From JAIBJP01 sp035639875 (GTDB lineage: Bacteria; Actinomycetota; Thermoleophilia; Gaiellales; Gaiellaceae), in assembly GCA_035639875.1 (NCBI GenBank), contig DASQXE010000107.1:1-22127 (forward strand): a stretch of 22,127 nt of DNA. The letters are read 5' to 3'. Below are positions 1 to 7,060 of this stretch, in pieces; within the stretch, counting starts at the first letter, position 1, and the number at the start of each line of letters is the position of its first letter. The position numbers and the translations under genes are program-made. The notes below the pieces were generated by a model, which saw only the letters and a program-made list of their open reading frames with translations, did no database searches and was not told the DNA's origin.

Positions 1-145
1 TGCGACTCGCTCACCGGGGGCGACCGTGGCCCTGCCCGTTTCCAAAACAGAGCCGCGGTCGACGCCTGCGAGACACTTGTGGCGTGGGCGCGAGACGCGT
101 AGAACTGCGACGTTCACGCAACTGAGGTCCGGAGAGGAGCGAGGT

Positions 146-436
146 ATGGCTTACGGAGTTGTTCACCGATTCCCCGGAGGAACGAGCGAGCAGTACGAGG
201 CATCGCTCGCAAAGGTGCACCCGAATGGCGGTGCGGACCTCCCCGAAGGTCAAACGCTTCACATCGGCGGACGAACCGAGGACGGGTGGATCGTCGTCGC
301 TCTTCACGACTCGCGCGAAAGCTGGGAACGTTTCCGTGACGAGACGCTTACCCCTGGACTACAAGAGGTCGAGGGAGGCTTCGCGGGGCCGCCGGAGGAA
401 ACCACCTTCGAGGTCTACAAGCTGCAGCAGGCATAG
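146..436 (+). CDS. Small hypothetical protein, probable dimeric alpha/beta-barrel (ABM-like) fold
   Basis: This 96-aa soluble protein has no signal peptide or membrane segment. The start is the ATG at 146, preceded at close range by the purine-rich run GGAGAGGAGCGAGG. The same frame is open further upstream, but a start at 26 would have no such site. The sequence begins MAYGVVHRFPGGT and ends in a PPEETTFEVYKL segment. From memory this resembles short actinobacterial proteins with a dimeric alpha/beta-barrel (antibiotic-biosynthesis-monooxygenase-like) fold, with alternating beta strands (VVHRF, IVVALHD) and a central amphipathic helix. No catalytic residue can be assigned, so the role is unknown. 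It stands alone before a gene-free stretch, with a small hairpin at 498-517 that may end its transcript. Confidence 0.8.
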   Translation: MAYGVVHRFPGGTSEQYEASLAKVHPNGGADLPEGQTLHIGGRTEDGWIVVALHDSRESWERFRDETLTPGLQEVEGGFAGPPEETTFEVYKLQQA

Positions 437-497
437 GTGCCGACCGCGCTCGATAGCGGCCAGCTTGCGCGCTCGAAGACGTGACTGAGGCGCATCG

Positions 498-517
498 TCG
501 CCCGCCTACTCGGGCGA
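498..517 (+). terminator. Hairpin downstream of the 146-436 gene, weak terminator candidate
   Basis: There is a perfect 7-bp stem (TCGCCCG and CGGGCGA) around the 6-nt loop CCTACT. No T-run follows, so Rho-independent termination is uncertain. A second short hairpin (AGCGCT arms) lies at 615-631. Nothing else was recognised between 437 and 650. Confidence 0.3.
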
Positions 518-650
518 ATGACCTGAACGAGGAAGTATCTGGCGCGCGCCGGGCGCTCAGCCCCGATTCGGCGGGACTTGGCGGGAAAGTCTCTCCGCGA
601 ACGGCCGTTCCAAAAGCGCTCCTAGAGCGCTGAATTCGGCTTGCCGAGCG

Positions 651-695
651 GTACAGGGCCGACAGGACTCGAACCTGCAACCCCCGGTTTTGGAG
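651..695 (-). repeat. att-like direct repeat: displaced 3' half of tRNA-Trp
   Basis: These 45 bases match 3254-3298 with a single mismatch (position 662, A against G). In tRNA terms the copy runs from the anticodon loop through the T-arm and acceptor strand to the discriminator base, read on the minus strand. The D-arm and the 5' half are absent, so it is not a functional tRNA. A partial 3' tRNA copy in the same orientation as an intact tRNA is the classic footprint of site-specific integration by a tyrosine recombinase. The recombinase remnant at 2801-3199 supports this. It marks the left border of a 2.6-kb island. Confidence 0.88.
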
Positions 696-1028
696 GTCTG
701 AGCAGGACGACCACTTGGGTTGCTCTCGCGCCTTTCAGCTCATCTCAGGTCGCCCGAGAGCAGATCGGCGCTGCTCAGGCGGGCAAAAGTGCCGCGTTTG
801 GCAAGCGGGGGAAAGCAATCCAGCGTCAGCTGGAATCGAGGCAGGACGCGAACGTTGCACGAGCCTCCGGCGTCGGCTGCTCTGCCCAGAGGACGACCTG
901 GTACGGGATGCCTGCCTACGCCAAAGACGGTCGCACCCTCGTTCCTGAGGGACAGTTGGTAGTTGCCTTTTCCGCTCGGCAGTCGTAGCCTCCCGCCCGC
1001 CGATTGGTCACGCTATGAAGGGGGGTCC
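696..1028. other. Stretch inside the island without an intact gene
   Basis: Several overlapping frames are open here, but none has a convincing start, ribosome binding site or family resemblance over its length. The only recognisable coding trace is the short DUF1801-like segment at 890-934. The promoter of the M28 peptidase presumably lies at the right end, but no convincing -10 box was identified. Confidence 0.5.
890..934 (+). pseudogene. Possible relic of a DUF1801/YdhG-type gene
   Basis: In the frame open from 641 to 988, the segment TTWYGMPAYAKDG is very similar to the conserved core of DUF1801 (YdhG/iron-chaperone-like) proteins as I remember them. Residues on either side do not follow the family: it usually continues into a phenylalanine-rich strand, whereas here the frame runs into VPEGQLVVAFSARQS and stops. 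The match is only about 15 residues, so chance cannot be excluded. If real, it is a fragment of a gene destroyed inside the integrated element. Confidence 0.35.
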
Positions 1029-2693
1029 ATGTCGAAACTTTCGAAGACGCGACGGCGGGTTGCGTGGGTCGTCGTGCTTTGCGTCGCTGTCGTAGTACTG
1101 GTCGCGCCGACCCACGCGGGCGCGATCTCGTCGGCTCAGTGCGACGCTCAGGTCAATGACACGCCGAGCAAGCTTCTGCCGTGCATCCAGAAGAACGACC
1201 TTTGGAAGATCATGCAGAACTTCCAAGCGATCGCCGATGCGAATCCAGGTCCCGACGGCCACCCGTCGCGCAACACCGGCGAGCCCGGGTACAAGGCGTC
1301 GGCGGACTACGTCGCGGCCAAGATGCAAGCCGCCGGGTACAGCGTCGTCGAACAGCCGTACACGGTCGAGTACTACGCGTACAAGGGGATCCCGACCTTC
1401 TCGGAGGTCTCGCCGACTGCGCACAACTACGTTCTGAGCACCGACTGGGGGCCCGGGAGGAGCCTCGGGATCGCGAACGCGGCGATCCAGCCGGCGGGCG
1501 GCATCATCCTGCCGCCGACGCAGACGTCGAGCTCGACCAGCGGGTGCAGCACCACCGACTTCACCGGCTTCGTGCCGGGGCGGATCGCGCTGATCCAGCG
1601 GGGCGGCTGCAACTTCGGCGTTAAGGTGCAGAACGCACAAGGCGCCGGCGCGACCGGTGTGGTCATCTTCAACGAGGGCAACCCCGGCCGGACCGGCCTG
1701 GTCGTCGGCAGCCTGGTCGACGCCGGAGGGGTCCCGTTCGTCCCGAACATTCCGGTCGCGTTCACGACGTTCGCCGTCGGGCAGAGCCTGTACAACCAGT
1801 ACCAGCAGGCGGTCCAGGCGAGCTCGCCGCTGCCGGTGGTGAGCATCAACATCGACGCGATCTACGATCCCAACAGGCTCGACTGGAACGTGATCGCGGA
1901 CTCGAAGGGCGGCGACAAGAACCACACCGTCGTCGTCGACGCCCACCTCGACGCGATCTACGGCGCCGGAATGCTCGACAACGCGTCCGGCTCCGCGACG
2001 ATCCTCGACATCGCGCAGCAGATGAAGAACGTCAATCCGACGAACCACCTCCGCTTCATCTGGTTTGGCGGCGAAGAGATCGGGCTGCTCGGGTCGTCGT
2101 TCTACGTCGATTCGCTGTCGTCGACCGAACTGAGTCACATCGGCTACGACCTCGACGCCGACGTCACGGCGACGCCGAACTACACGCTCGGCGTCCTCGA
2201 TCCGGCCGCGCCGAACCTGTTCGGTGGGGCCCAGCAGCAATTCCCGAACCGGGTGTACAAGCCCTCGACGGTCGCGCGCGACCAGGCGGTCGCCTACCTG
2301 ACCTCGCAGGGGAAGAACCACGAGTTCTTCTCGCCCGTGGGCACCGACGCGTTCAACTTCAACCTCGTCGGGATCCCCGCGAGCGGCGTCTTGACGGGGC
2401 AGGACTGCTGCAAGACGCAGCAGGAGGTCGATCTCTTCGGCGGGTTCCTCGGCAACTTCGAGGGGAACATCCCGAGCTTCGACGGGGGCTGTGTCGACAA
2501 CCCGTTCCGGTGGTGCGACAACCTGAGCAACAACGACCCCGACGTGCTCACGCTCATGTCGCGGGACTTCGCGACGATGGTCGTCCAGATGGCCTTCGAC
2601 ACGAAAGTCATGTCCTCGAGCACCAGCGTCGTCTACAACAAGAAGCTGCCAATCGCCGGCGAAGTCGCCCGGCATTCCGGACCAGCTAAATAG
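1029..2693 (+). CDS. Secreted M28 family metallopeptidase with PA domain
   Basis: The 554-aa precursor starts at the ATG at 1029, behind GAAGGGGGG. It has a basic N-terminus (KTRRR) and a hydrophobic stretch at residues 11-32, so it is exported. Residues about 155-250 form a protease-associated (PA) insert (GGCNFGVKVQNAQGAGA). The M28 zinc-aminopeptidase core follows: AHLDA (His306), LDN (Asp317), GGEE (Glu349/350) and the LDAD of residues 375-378 (Asp378). The region LTGQDCCKTQQEVDLFGG matches the subgroup of Streptomyces aminopeptidase and LpqL. In that subgroup the last zinc ligand is His in a CYHxxCD motif. Here the equivalent is CVDNPFRWCD with no His, so full two-zinc activity is uncertain. 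It is the only intact gene of the tRNA-Trp island. A 16-bp hairpin follows at 2701. Confidence 0.93.
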   Translation: MSKLSKTRRRVAWVVVLCVAVVVLVAPTHAGAISSAQCDAQVNDTPSKLLPCIQKNDLWKIMQNFQAIADANPGPDGHPSRNTGEPGYKASADYVAAKMQAAGYSVVEQPYTVEYYAYKGIPTFSEVSPTAHNYVLSTDWGPGRSLGIANAAIQPAGGIILPPTQTSSSTSGCSTTDFTGFVPGRIALIQRGGCNFGVKVQNAQGAGATGVVIFNEGNPGRTGLVVGSLVDAGGVPFVPNIPVAFTTFAVGQSLYNQYQQAVQASSPLPVVSINIDAIYDPNRLDWNVIADSKGGDKNHTVVVDAHLDAIYGAGMLDNASGSATILDIAQQMKNVNPTNHLRFIWFGGEEIGLLGSSFYVDSLSSTELSHIGYDLDADVTATPNYTLGVLDPAAPNLFGGAQQQFPNRVYKPSTVARDQAVAYLTSQGKNHEFFSPVGTDAFNFNLVGIPASGVLTGQDCCKTQQEVDLFGGFLGNFEGNIPSFDGGCVDNPFRWCDNLSNNDPDVLTLMSRDFATMVVQMAFDTKVMSSSTSVVYNKKLPIAGEVARHSGPAK

Positions 2694-2700
2694 GGCTCTT

Positions 2701-2736
2701 ACGTGGCGCCGGACACCAGTGTGTCCGGCGCCACGT
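2701..2736 (+). terminator. Strong hairpin after the M28 peptidase gene
   Basis: Perfect 16-bp arms at 2701-2716 and 2721-2736 enclose the tetraloop CAGT, starting 7 nt after the stop codon. There is no T-run, so it may act as an mRNA-stabilising structure or a T-less terminator rather than a classical one. Confidence 0.65.
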
Positions 2737-2800
2737 CATCGTCGGTCAAGGCCGAGGGGCCAACGGGAAGCGTATTGCACACACCAACGCGATCCCGAAC

Positions 2801-3199
2801 TCATCCGACGACAAGACCTCGAGCAGCCTGCTCGCCGACGAGCTGTTCCAGCACCGGGCGCGTTCGGCCTTTCAGGGTGACGACGAGCGGGTCTTCTGCC
2901 ACCGGCAAACGGGCGGGACGATGGACCACAAGCGCTACGCGGCCACGCTTCGGACGGCGCTCGCACGGGCGAAGGTGGATCGGCCCATGCGGCCCTTCCA
3001 CGACGGTCGGCACACGTCGATCACGAACGCGGCGGCTGACGGAATGTCCCCCGCGGCGCTCATGGCCCGGGCCGGACACTCGGACTTCAAGACGACGCAG
3101 CTCTACATCGACCTTTCCGGAGAACCCTTCCGAGAGGAGGCCGAGCGCCTAGTCGAGCGGCTCTTCGGCCCCGTCGGGCAAAAGTCCGGGCAAACGTAG
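2801..3199 (+). pseudogene. Tyrosine recombinase (phage-type integrase), C-terminal fragment
   Basis: The reading frame ending at 3199 is open from 2690. Convincing integrase sequence begins near LADELFQHR (about 2831). It includes the second catalytic box FHDGRHTSIT (HxxR type), the RAGHSDFKTTQLYID block with the GH pair and the tyrosine nucleophile, and a typical C-terminal helix. The N-terminal DNA-binding domains and the first catalytic Arg box are missing, because the frame meets the end of the peptidase gene instead. The first ATG (2921) lies inside the catalytic domain. The fragment cannot be an active recombinase by itself. It sits 58 bp from the 3' end of tRNA-Trp, where integrases of tRNA-targeting elements usually lie. 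Confidence 0.85.
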
Positions 3200-3224
3200 C
3201 GCCGCCGTCGCCCCATCTGCCAAC

Positions 3225-3254
3225 GAGAAACCCTGCGCTTGCAGGGTTTTCTCG
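3225..3254 (+). terminator. Intrinsic terminator after the integrase fragment
   Basis: The arms CGAGAAACCCTGC and GCAGGGTTTTCTCG pair around the loop GCTT with one bulged T, and a T4 run lies inside the 3' arm. It separates the integrase remnant from the convergent tRNA-Trp. Being nearly symmetrical, it could work in both directions. It abuts the att repeat, so it may also have been part of the element's attachment region. Confidence 0.65.
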
Positions 3255-3298
3255 TACAGGGCCGGCAGGACTCGAACCTGCAACCCCCGGTTTTGGAG
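3254..3298 (-). repeat. att-like direct repeat overlapping intact tRNA-Trp
   Basis: This is the partner of the copy at 651-695, with 44 of 45 positions identical. It covers the tRNA-Trp 3' half from the anticodon loop to the discriminator plus three bases beyond it. This copy completes the functional tRNA, as expected when an element carries its own 3' tRNA end at its attachment site. Confidence 0.88.
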
Positions 3299-3329
3299 AC
3301 CGGTGCTCTGCCAGTTGAGCTACGGCCCT
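3257..3329 (-). tRNA. tRNA-Trp (anticodon CCA)
   Basis: The 73-nt cloverleaf on the minus strand has acceptor strands AGGGCCG and CGGCCCT and a G discriminator. The anticodon loop CTCCAAA gives CCA between the arms CCGGT and ACCGG, and the T-loop is TTCGAGT. CCA is not encoded. A -10-like TATCAT lies 11 nt upstream (3341-3346). Its 3' half is duplicated at 651-695, marking it as an integration target. Confidence 0.96.
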
Positions 3330-3340
3330 CGGCGGCGACC

Positions 3341-3346
3341 ATGATA
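3341..3346 (-). promoter_or_regulatory. -10 box of tRNA-Trp
   Basis: TATCAT on the minus strand lies 11 nt before the mature 5' end of tRNA-Trp. No clear -35 was seen. It lies just before the start of the plus-strand small membrane protein gene at 3352. Confidence 0.5.
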
Positions 3347-3351
3347 CCCGC

Positions 3352-3519
3352 GTGCGACGCCGCTCCCTGGGAGCCCTTTTCGCGCTGCTAACCGCAGGGT
3401 TCCTAGCTATCGCCGTTTACGCAGCGCTTTCGGGCGGCGCGGCCTGGGTGATTGCGGTGGCTGGAGGGGTACTGGCCGCGTGGATGGGGGAGCTGGCCTA
3501 CCGAAGCCTCCGTCGGTAG
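3352..3519 (+). CDS. Small two-helix membrane protein, hypothetical
   Basis: This is a 55-aa frame from GTG at 3352 to TAG at 3517-3519. It starts VRRRSLGALFALLTAG and has two hydrophobic segments (about residues 6-26 and 31-47), then a basic tail (YRSLRR). Positive charges before the first and after the second helix suggest both ends are cytoplasmic. No Shine-Dalgarno sequence is visible. It ends 20 nt before the sigma-factor ATG, and the sigma factor's probable -10 box lies just past its stop. The composition is typical of a real small membrane protein, but the function is unknown. Chance is possible given the short length. Confidence 0.55.
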   Translation: MRRRSLGALFALLTAGFLAIAVYAALSGGAAWVIAVAGGVLAAWMGELAYRSLRR

Positions 3520-3522
3520 CCG

Positions 3523-3528
3523 TATTCT
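3523..3528 (+). promoter_or_regulatory. -10 box just before the sigma-factor gene
   Basis: TATTCT is followed by 11 nt and then ATG at 3540. No ribosome binding site fits between, so the transcript would be leaderless or have a leader of only a few nucleotides. Confidence 0.5.
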
Positions 3529-3539
3529 TGCCCGGAACG

Positions 3540-4328
3540 ATGGCGGAGCGGGCGACCGACACGCAGTACCTGTGGCAGGAGTACAAGCGCACCGGGGACC
3601 GGCAGCTGCGCGACCGCCTCATCCTCACGTACGCGCCGCTCGTGAAATACGTCGCCGGGCGCCTCGGCAGTGGCCTTCCCGCGCACGTGGAAGAGGGGGA
3701 CCTCGTCTCCTACGGCCTCCTCGGCCTTATCGGAGCGATCGAGCGCTTCGATCCGAACCGCGACATCAAGTTCGAGACATACGCCATCGCGCGCATCAAG
3801 GGCTCCATCATCGACGAGCTGCGCTCCATGGACTGGGTGCCTCGCTCCGTTCGTGCGCGCGCGCGCGACATCGAGCGCGCGATCGCCGACCTCGAGGGAC
3901 GCCTGACCCGCGCACCGACCGACGAAGAGATTGCGGAGAAGCTCGGTATCAGCGAGGGGGAGTTCCAGGACTCGCTGCTCGAGATCTCGCGATCCTCCAT
4001 CGCTGCGCTTGACGAGCTGTGGGCAAGCCCGGGCTCGAGCGGCGACGCCGTCGCCCTCATCGACACGATCGAGGACCCCACGGCGGCCGAGCCGCAGTCG
4101 CAGATGGCTCATACCGAGCTTCGTGAGGCTCTCGGCGAGGCGATCTCGCGCCTTCCGGAACGGGAAAAGCTCGTCGTCACCCTCTACTACTACGAGGAGC
4201 TGACGCTGCGCGAGATCGGCGAGGTGCTCGGCGTCACCGAGTCGCGCGTCTCACAGCTGCACACGAAGGCAATCCTCCGGCTGAAGGCGCGGCTGTCGTC
4301 CTCAGTCGCGCGGGCGGGCGGCGACTAG
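3540..4328 (+). CDS. RNA polymerase sigma factor, WhiG/FliA (sigma-28) type
   Basis: This 262-aa sigma-70 family protein has regions 2, 3 and 4. Region 2 is about residues 22-92 (DLVSYGLLGLIGAIERFD, then FETYAIARIKGSIIDELR). Region 3 is about 97-160, including APTDEEIAEKLG. Region 4 is about 195-250, with the helix-turn-helix LTLREIGEVLGVTESRVSQLH. Region 1.1 is absent, as in group 3. The DELRSMDWVPRSVR segment is typical of the FliA/WhiG group. The start at 3540 is preferred over the upstream ATG at 3480 because the family begins near there and the intervening residues look non-coding. No flagellar genes are nearby, so a WhiG-like developmental or stress role is more likely than motility. 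That is inference. Confidence 0.93.
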   Translation: MAERATDTQYLWQEYKRTGDRQLRDRLILTYAPLVKYVAGRLGSGLPAHVEEGDLVSYGLLGLIGAIERFDPNRDIKFETYAIARIKGSIIDELRSMDWVPRSVRARARDIERAIADLEGRLTRAPTDEEIAEKLGISEGEFQDSLLEISRSSIAALDELWASPGSSGDAVALIDTIEDPTAAEPQSQMAHTELREALGEAISRLPEREKLVVTLYYYEELTLREIGEVLGVTESRVSQLHTKAILRLKARLSSSVARAGGD

Positions 4329-4332
4329 ACGC

Positions 4333-4338
4333 TAAACT
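4333..4338 (+). promoter_or_regulatory. -10 box abutting the EF-G paralog start
   Basis: TAAACT is followed by 8 nt and then GTG at 4347. It starts 5 nt after the sigma-factor stop codon. No Shine-Dalgarno site lies between it and the GTG, so a leaderless transcript separate from the sigma-factor mRNA is likely. Confidence 0.55.
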
Positions 4339-4346
4339 CGCGCTCC

Positions 4347-6398
4347 GTGGGCGGGGAGACGAGCAAGATCCGCAACGTGGCCGTGGTCGGCCATCGCGGG
4401 ACCGGGAAGACGTCGCTCGTCGAGGCGCTGCTCTTCCAGGCCGGCGCGACGAACCGGCTCGGATCCGTCGAGCAGGCATCGACCGTGGCCGACTGGGACG
4501 AGGACGAGCAGAAGCGGCAAATGTCACTCTCGGCCTCGCTTTGCCACGTCGAGTGGCAAGACCGGAAGATCAACCTGATCGACACGCCCGGCGACCCCGG
4601 CTTCCAGGCCGACACGCTCGCGTCGCTTCGAGTCGTCGAGGGTGCTCTCGCAGTCGTGAACGGCGTCAACGGCGTCGAGGTGCAGACGACGCGGCTCTGG
4701 GAGCGCTGCGAGCAGCTCGGCCTCTCGCGGCTCGTGTTCGTGAACATGCTCGACCGCGAACGGGCGGACTTCTTCACGGTGCTCGAACAGCTCCGCTCTC
4801 AGCTTTCGAACCGCTGTGTCGCCGTCAACATCCCCATCGGCCACGAGCACGAGCTCCGCGGCATCGTCGACCTCTTCCACATGAAGTCCTACATGTCGCC
4901 CGAAGGTGACCGCGAGGGCGATCCGGTCGACATCCCGGAAGAGGTCGCCGCGCAGGCGGCCGAATACCGCGAGAAGCTCGTCGACGCGGTCGTGGAGACG
5001 GACGAGGCGCTCATGGAGCGCTACCTGGAAGAGGGAGAGGTCTCGGGGGACGAGCTCGCGGCCGCGCTCAAGGACGCGGTCGTCGCGGACGAGCTCTTCC
5101 CGGTCGCGTGCGGCTCGGCGACCAAGAATCTCGGCACGACTGGTCTCCTCGATCTGCTCGTCGAGGGGATCCCGTCGCCGGCGAAGAAGCAGCCTGCCCT
5201 CGACGTGAGCGCCAACGGGGCGGCCGCGTTCGTCTTCAAGACCGTCGCCGACCCGTTCGCCGGGCGCATCAATGTCTTCCGCGTCCTCTCCGGCGAGATC
5301 TCGTCGGACTCGAACCTCGTCAACCCGCGCACGAAAGGGAAGGAGCGCATCGGCCAGCTGCTCGTTCTCCAGGGAAAGGAGCACACGACGTCGCCTAGCT
5401 TCGTGGCCGGCGACATCGGCGCCGTCGCCAAGCTGAAAGACGTCATGACGGGCGACCTGCTCGTCTCGAGCGACCAGGGGGTGGAGCTCCCCAGCCTCGA
5501 TTTCCCGCAGCCCGTGATGAGCTTTGCGATCACGCCGAAGGCGAAGGGCGACGAGGAGAAGATGGCAACCGCACTACGGCGCCTCGCCGAGGAGGACCCG
5601 ACGCTCGTGCTACGGCGGGACGAGCAGACGGGTGAGCAGCTGCTCGCCGGCCTCTCGCAGATGCACGTCGAGGTGGCAGTCGAGCGGCTGAACAGGCGCT
5701 TCGGCGTCGAGGTCGACCTCCATCAGCCGCGCGTGCCGTATCTCGAGACCATTCGCAAGGAGGCCCGTGCCCAAGGCCGCTACAAGAAGCAGACCGGTGG
5801 GCGCGGCCAGTTCGGCGACTGCCACATCGTGCTTGAACCGCTGCCCGGGCACGAGGGCTACGAGTTCGTAGACAAGATCGTCGGCGGCGTCATCCCGCAG
5901 GGCTTTCGTCCGGCCGTCGACAAGGGCATTCAGGAGGCGATGGCGCACGGAGAGCTCGCCGGCGCTCCCGTGCAGGGGGTGCGCGTCCTCCTCGTGGACG
6001 GCTCCTACCACACCGTCGACTCGTCCGAGATGGCGTTCAAGATCGCGGGCTCGCTCGCCTTCAAGTCGGCCTACGAGCAGGCCGATCCGGTGCTGCTCGA
6101 GCCGATCATGGGGATTGAGGCAACCGTCCCGGACGAGACCGTAGGCGCAGTCAACGGCGACCTGAACTCGCGGCGCGGGCGCCTCCTCGGAATGGAGCCG
6201 AGCGGCGGCATGACGACGATCCGCGCCGAGGTCCCCATGGCGGAGGTGCTGACGTACTCACAGTCGCTCACATCTATGACCGGCGGCCGCGGCGACTACT
6301 CCTTGAGCTTCCTCCGTTACGAGCAAGTGCCGACTCACATCGCCCAGAAGATCATCGACGCGGCCAAGCGGGAGAAAGAGGAGGCGAAAGCATCCTGA
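4347..6398 (+). CDS. EF-G-like translational GTPase (EF-G paralog)
   Basis: The 683-aa protein has the full EF-G layout: G domain (P-loop GHRGTGKTS near residue 15), domains II and III, domain IV (GGRGQFGDCHIVLEPL and DKIVGGVIPQGFRPAV) and domain V ending in SMTGGRGDYSLSFLRYEQVP. It is a paralog rather than canonical FusA. Switch II is DTPGDPGF instead of DTPGHVDF, lacking the catalytic His. The guanine-specificity motif is NMLD instead of NKxD, and the switch I core RGITI is replaced by KRQMSLS. EF-G paralogs of this kind occur in actinobacteria alongside FusA. Their ribosomal role is not settled. The start is GTG 4347, next to a -10 box. The following gene begins 2 nt after its stop codon. 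Confidence 0.92.
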   Translation: MGGETSKIRNVAVVGHRGTGKTSLVEALLFQAGATNRLGSVEQASTVADWDEDEQKRQMSLSASLCHVEWQDRKINLIDTPGDPGFQADTLASLRVVEGALAVVNGVNGVEVQTTRLWERCEQLGLSRLVFVNMLDRERADFFTVLEQLRSQLSNRCVAVNIPIGHEHELRGIVDLFHMKSYMSPEGDREGDPVDIPEEVAAQAAEYREKLVDAVVETDEALMERYLEEGEVSGDELAAALKDAVVADELFPVACGSATKNLGTTGLLDLLVEGIPSPAKKQPALDVSANGAAAFVFKTVADPFAGRINVFRVLSGEISSDSNLVNPRTKGKERIGQLLVLQGKEHTTSPSFVAGDIGAVAKLKDVMTGDLLVSSDQGVELPSLDFPQPVMSFAITPKAKGDEEKMATALRRLAEEDPTLVLRRDEQTGEQLLAGLSQMHVEVAVERLNRRFGVEVDLHQPRVPYLETIRKEARAQGRYKKQTGGRGQFGDCHIVLEPLPGHEGYEFVDKIVGGVIPQGFRPAVDKGIQEAMAHGELAGAPVQGVRVLLVDGSYHTVDSSEMAFKIAGSLAFKSAYEQADPVLLEPIMGIEATVPDETVGAVNGDLNSRRGRLLGMEPSGGMTTIRAEVPMAEVLTYSQSLTSMTGGRGDYSLSFLRYEQVPTHIAQKIIDAAKREKEEAKAS

Positions 6399-6400
6399 TC

Positions 6401-7009
6401 GTGCGCAGGGAAGACGTGTACCGCACGTGCGCGGTCTGCCACCGCACGCTCCTGATGGGTGAGCGGTCCGTCCGCTTCACGGCGGGCGGGGACGAGTGGG
6501 TGGACGTTTGCGCGCTCTGCACCGACCAGGCCGACGAGCACGGGTGGGTTCGCGAGGGGACGCCGACGACTCCGCTCGTCCCGGACTCGTCGAGGCGCCG
6601 CCGCCGCTTCGGCGGCCTCGCCGCCCTGCTCGAGAACCGCAAGGCGGAGCCCGAGCCGGTCGTCTCCGAGCCCGTCCTGCGCCGCCTCTCGCAGACAGAG
6701 CAGGCGATGGTGGAGGCGGCCGAGCTCTTCAACGACAGCGCCTACCGGCGGACGATCGCGGGTATCGCCAAGAGCCTCGGGGAGGCGCGCGTCAGCTTCC
6801 TGCCTCTGTCGGGGACGAATCCAGAGGTGGTCCTCACCGTGGCTTGGGACATCTCCTGGTACCAGTACCGGGTGGTCTTCGACTCGGCCCAGCCCGTCCG
6901 GCTCGCGGAGCGCGGCTACGAGCTCGACGACCTCGACGACCGCTTCAAGGACTGGAACGGCTCGCTCGTCGCCGACGGCCGTCTCTCGCCCGACATTCCG
7001 AAGCTCTAG
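6401..7009 (+). CDS. Hypothetical protein with N-terminal CxxC...CxxC zinc-binding motif
   Basis: This 202-aa protein begins at GTG 6401, 2 nt after the EF-G paralog stop, so it is probably co-transcribed and translationally coupled. Two Cys pairs (CAVC at residues 10-13, CALC at 37-40) are spaced as in a treble-clef or zinc-ribbon fold. An Arg-rich linker (SSRRRRRFGG) follows, then a helical segment (LSQTEQAMVEAAELFN). The last part is a strand-rich domain with WDISWYQYRVVFD and DDRFKDWNG. There is no signal peptide. I do not recognise a characterised family. The constant position behind a translation factor hints at a link with ribosome function or RNA binding, which is inference only. Confidence 0.8.
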   Translation: MRREDVYRTCAVCHRTLLMGERSVRFTAGGDEWVDVCALCTDQADEHGWVREGTPTTPLVPDSSRRRRRFGGLAALLENRKAEPEPVVSEPVLRRLSQTEQAMVEAAELFNDSAYRRTIAGIAKSLGEARVSFLPLSGTNPEVVLTVAWDISWYQYRVVFDSAQPVRLAERGYELDDLDDRFKDWNGSLVADGRLSPDIPKL

Positions 7010-7048
7010 ACACTCCTTCCGGGGGAGGGAGCGCGGGCGGGGCCGTTC

Positions 7049-7054
7049 TAAGAT
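7049..7054 (+). promoter_or_regulatory. -10 box abutting the 77-aa gene
   Basis: TAAGAT is followed by GCGCCC and then GTG at 7061. A spacing of 6 nt puts the expected transcription start on the start codon itself, the clearest leaderless arrangement on the plus strand here. Confidence 0.6.
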
Positions 7055-7060
7055 GCGCCC

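Larger units (their letters stand above)
651..3298. mobile_element. Remnant integrative element in tRNA-Trp carrying an M28 peptidase
   Basis: The segment is bounded by 45-bp direct repeats at 651-695 and 3254-3298, the latter inside the intact tRNA-Trp. It holds a tyrosine-recombinase C-terminal fragment next to the intact tRNA, the usual position of an integrase. The only intact gene is a secreted M28 peptidase at 1029-2693. A DUF1801-like relic lies near 890-934. No replication, excision or transfer genes remain. The repeats and the recombinase motifs are seen directly. That the element was once larger and decayed by deletion is inference. Confidence 0.75.

Noticed and set aside
651..700. 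Second tRNA-Trp gene
   Set aside because: Only the 3' half is present. D-arm, 5' acceptor and 5' anticodon arm are absent, so it is an att-type copy.
1008..2675. 555-codon open frame antisense to the M28 peptidase gene
   Set aside because: It mirrors the peptidase codons, as expected in GC-rich DNA. The translation is Arg/Asp/Val-rich with no family resemblance, and the plus-strand protein has clear motifs.
2703..3152. 149-codon plus-strand frame over the integrase region
   Set aside because: It is Arg/Ser/Thr-rich, out of frame with the recognisable recombinase sequence, and starts inside a hairpin.
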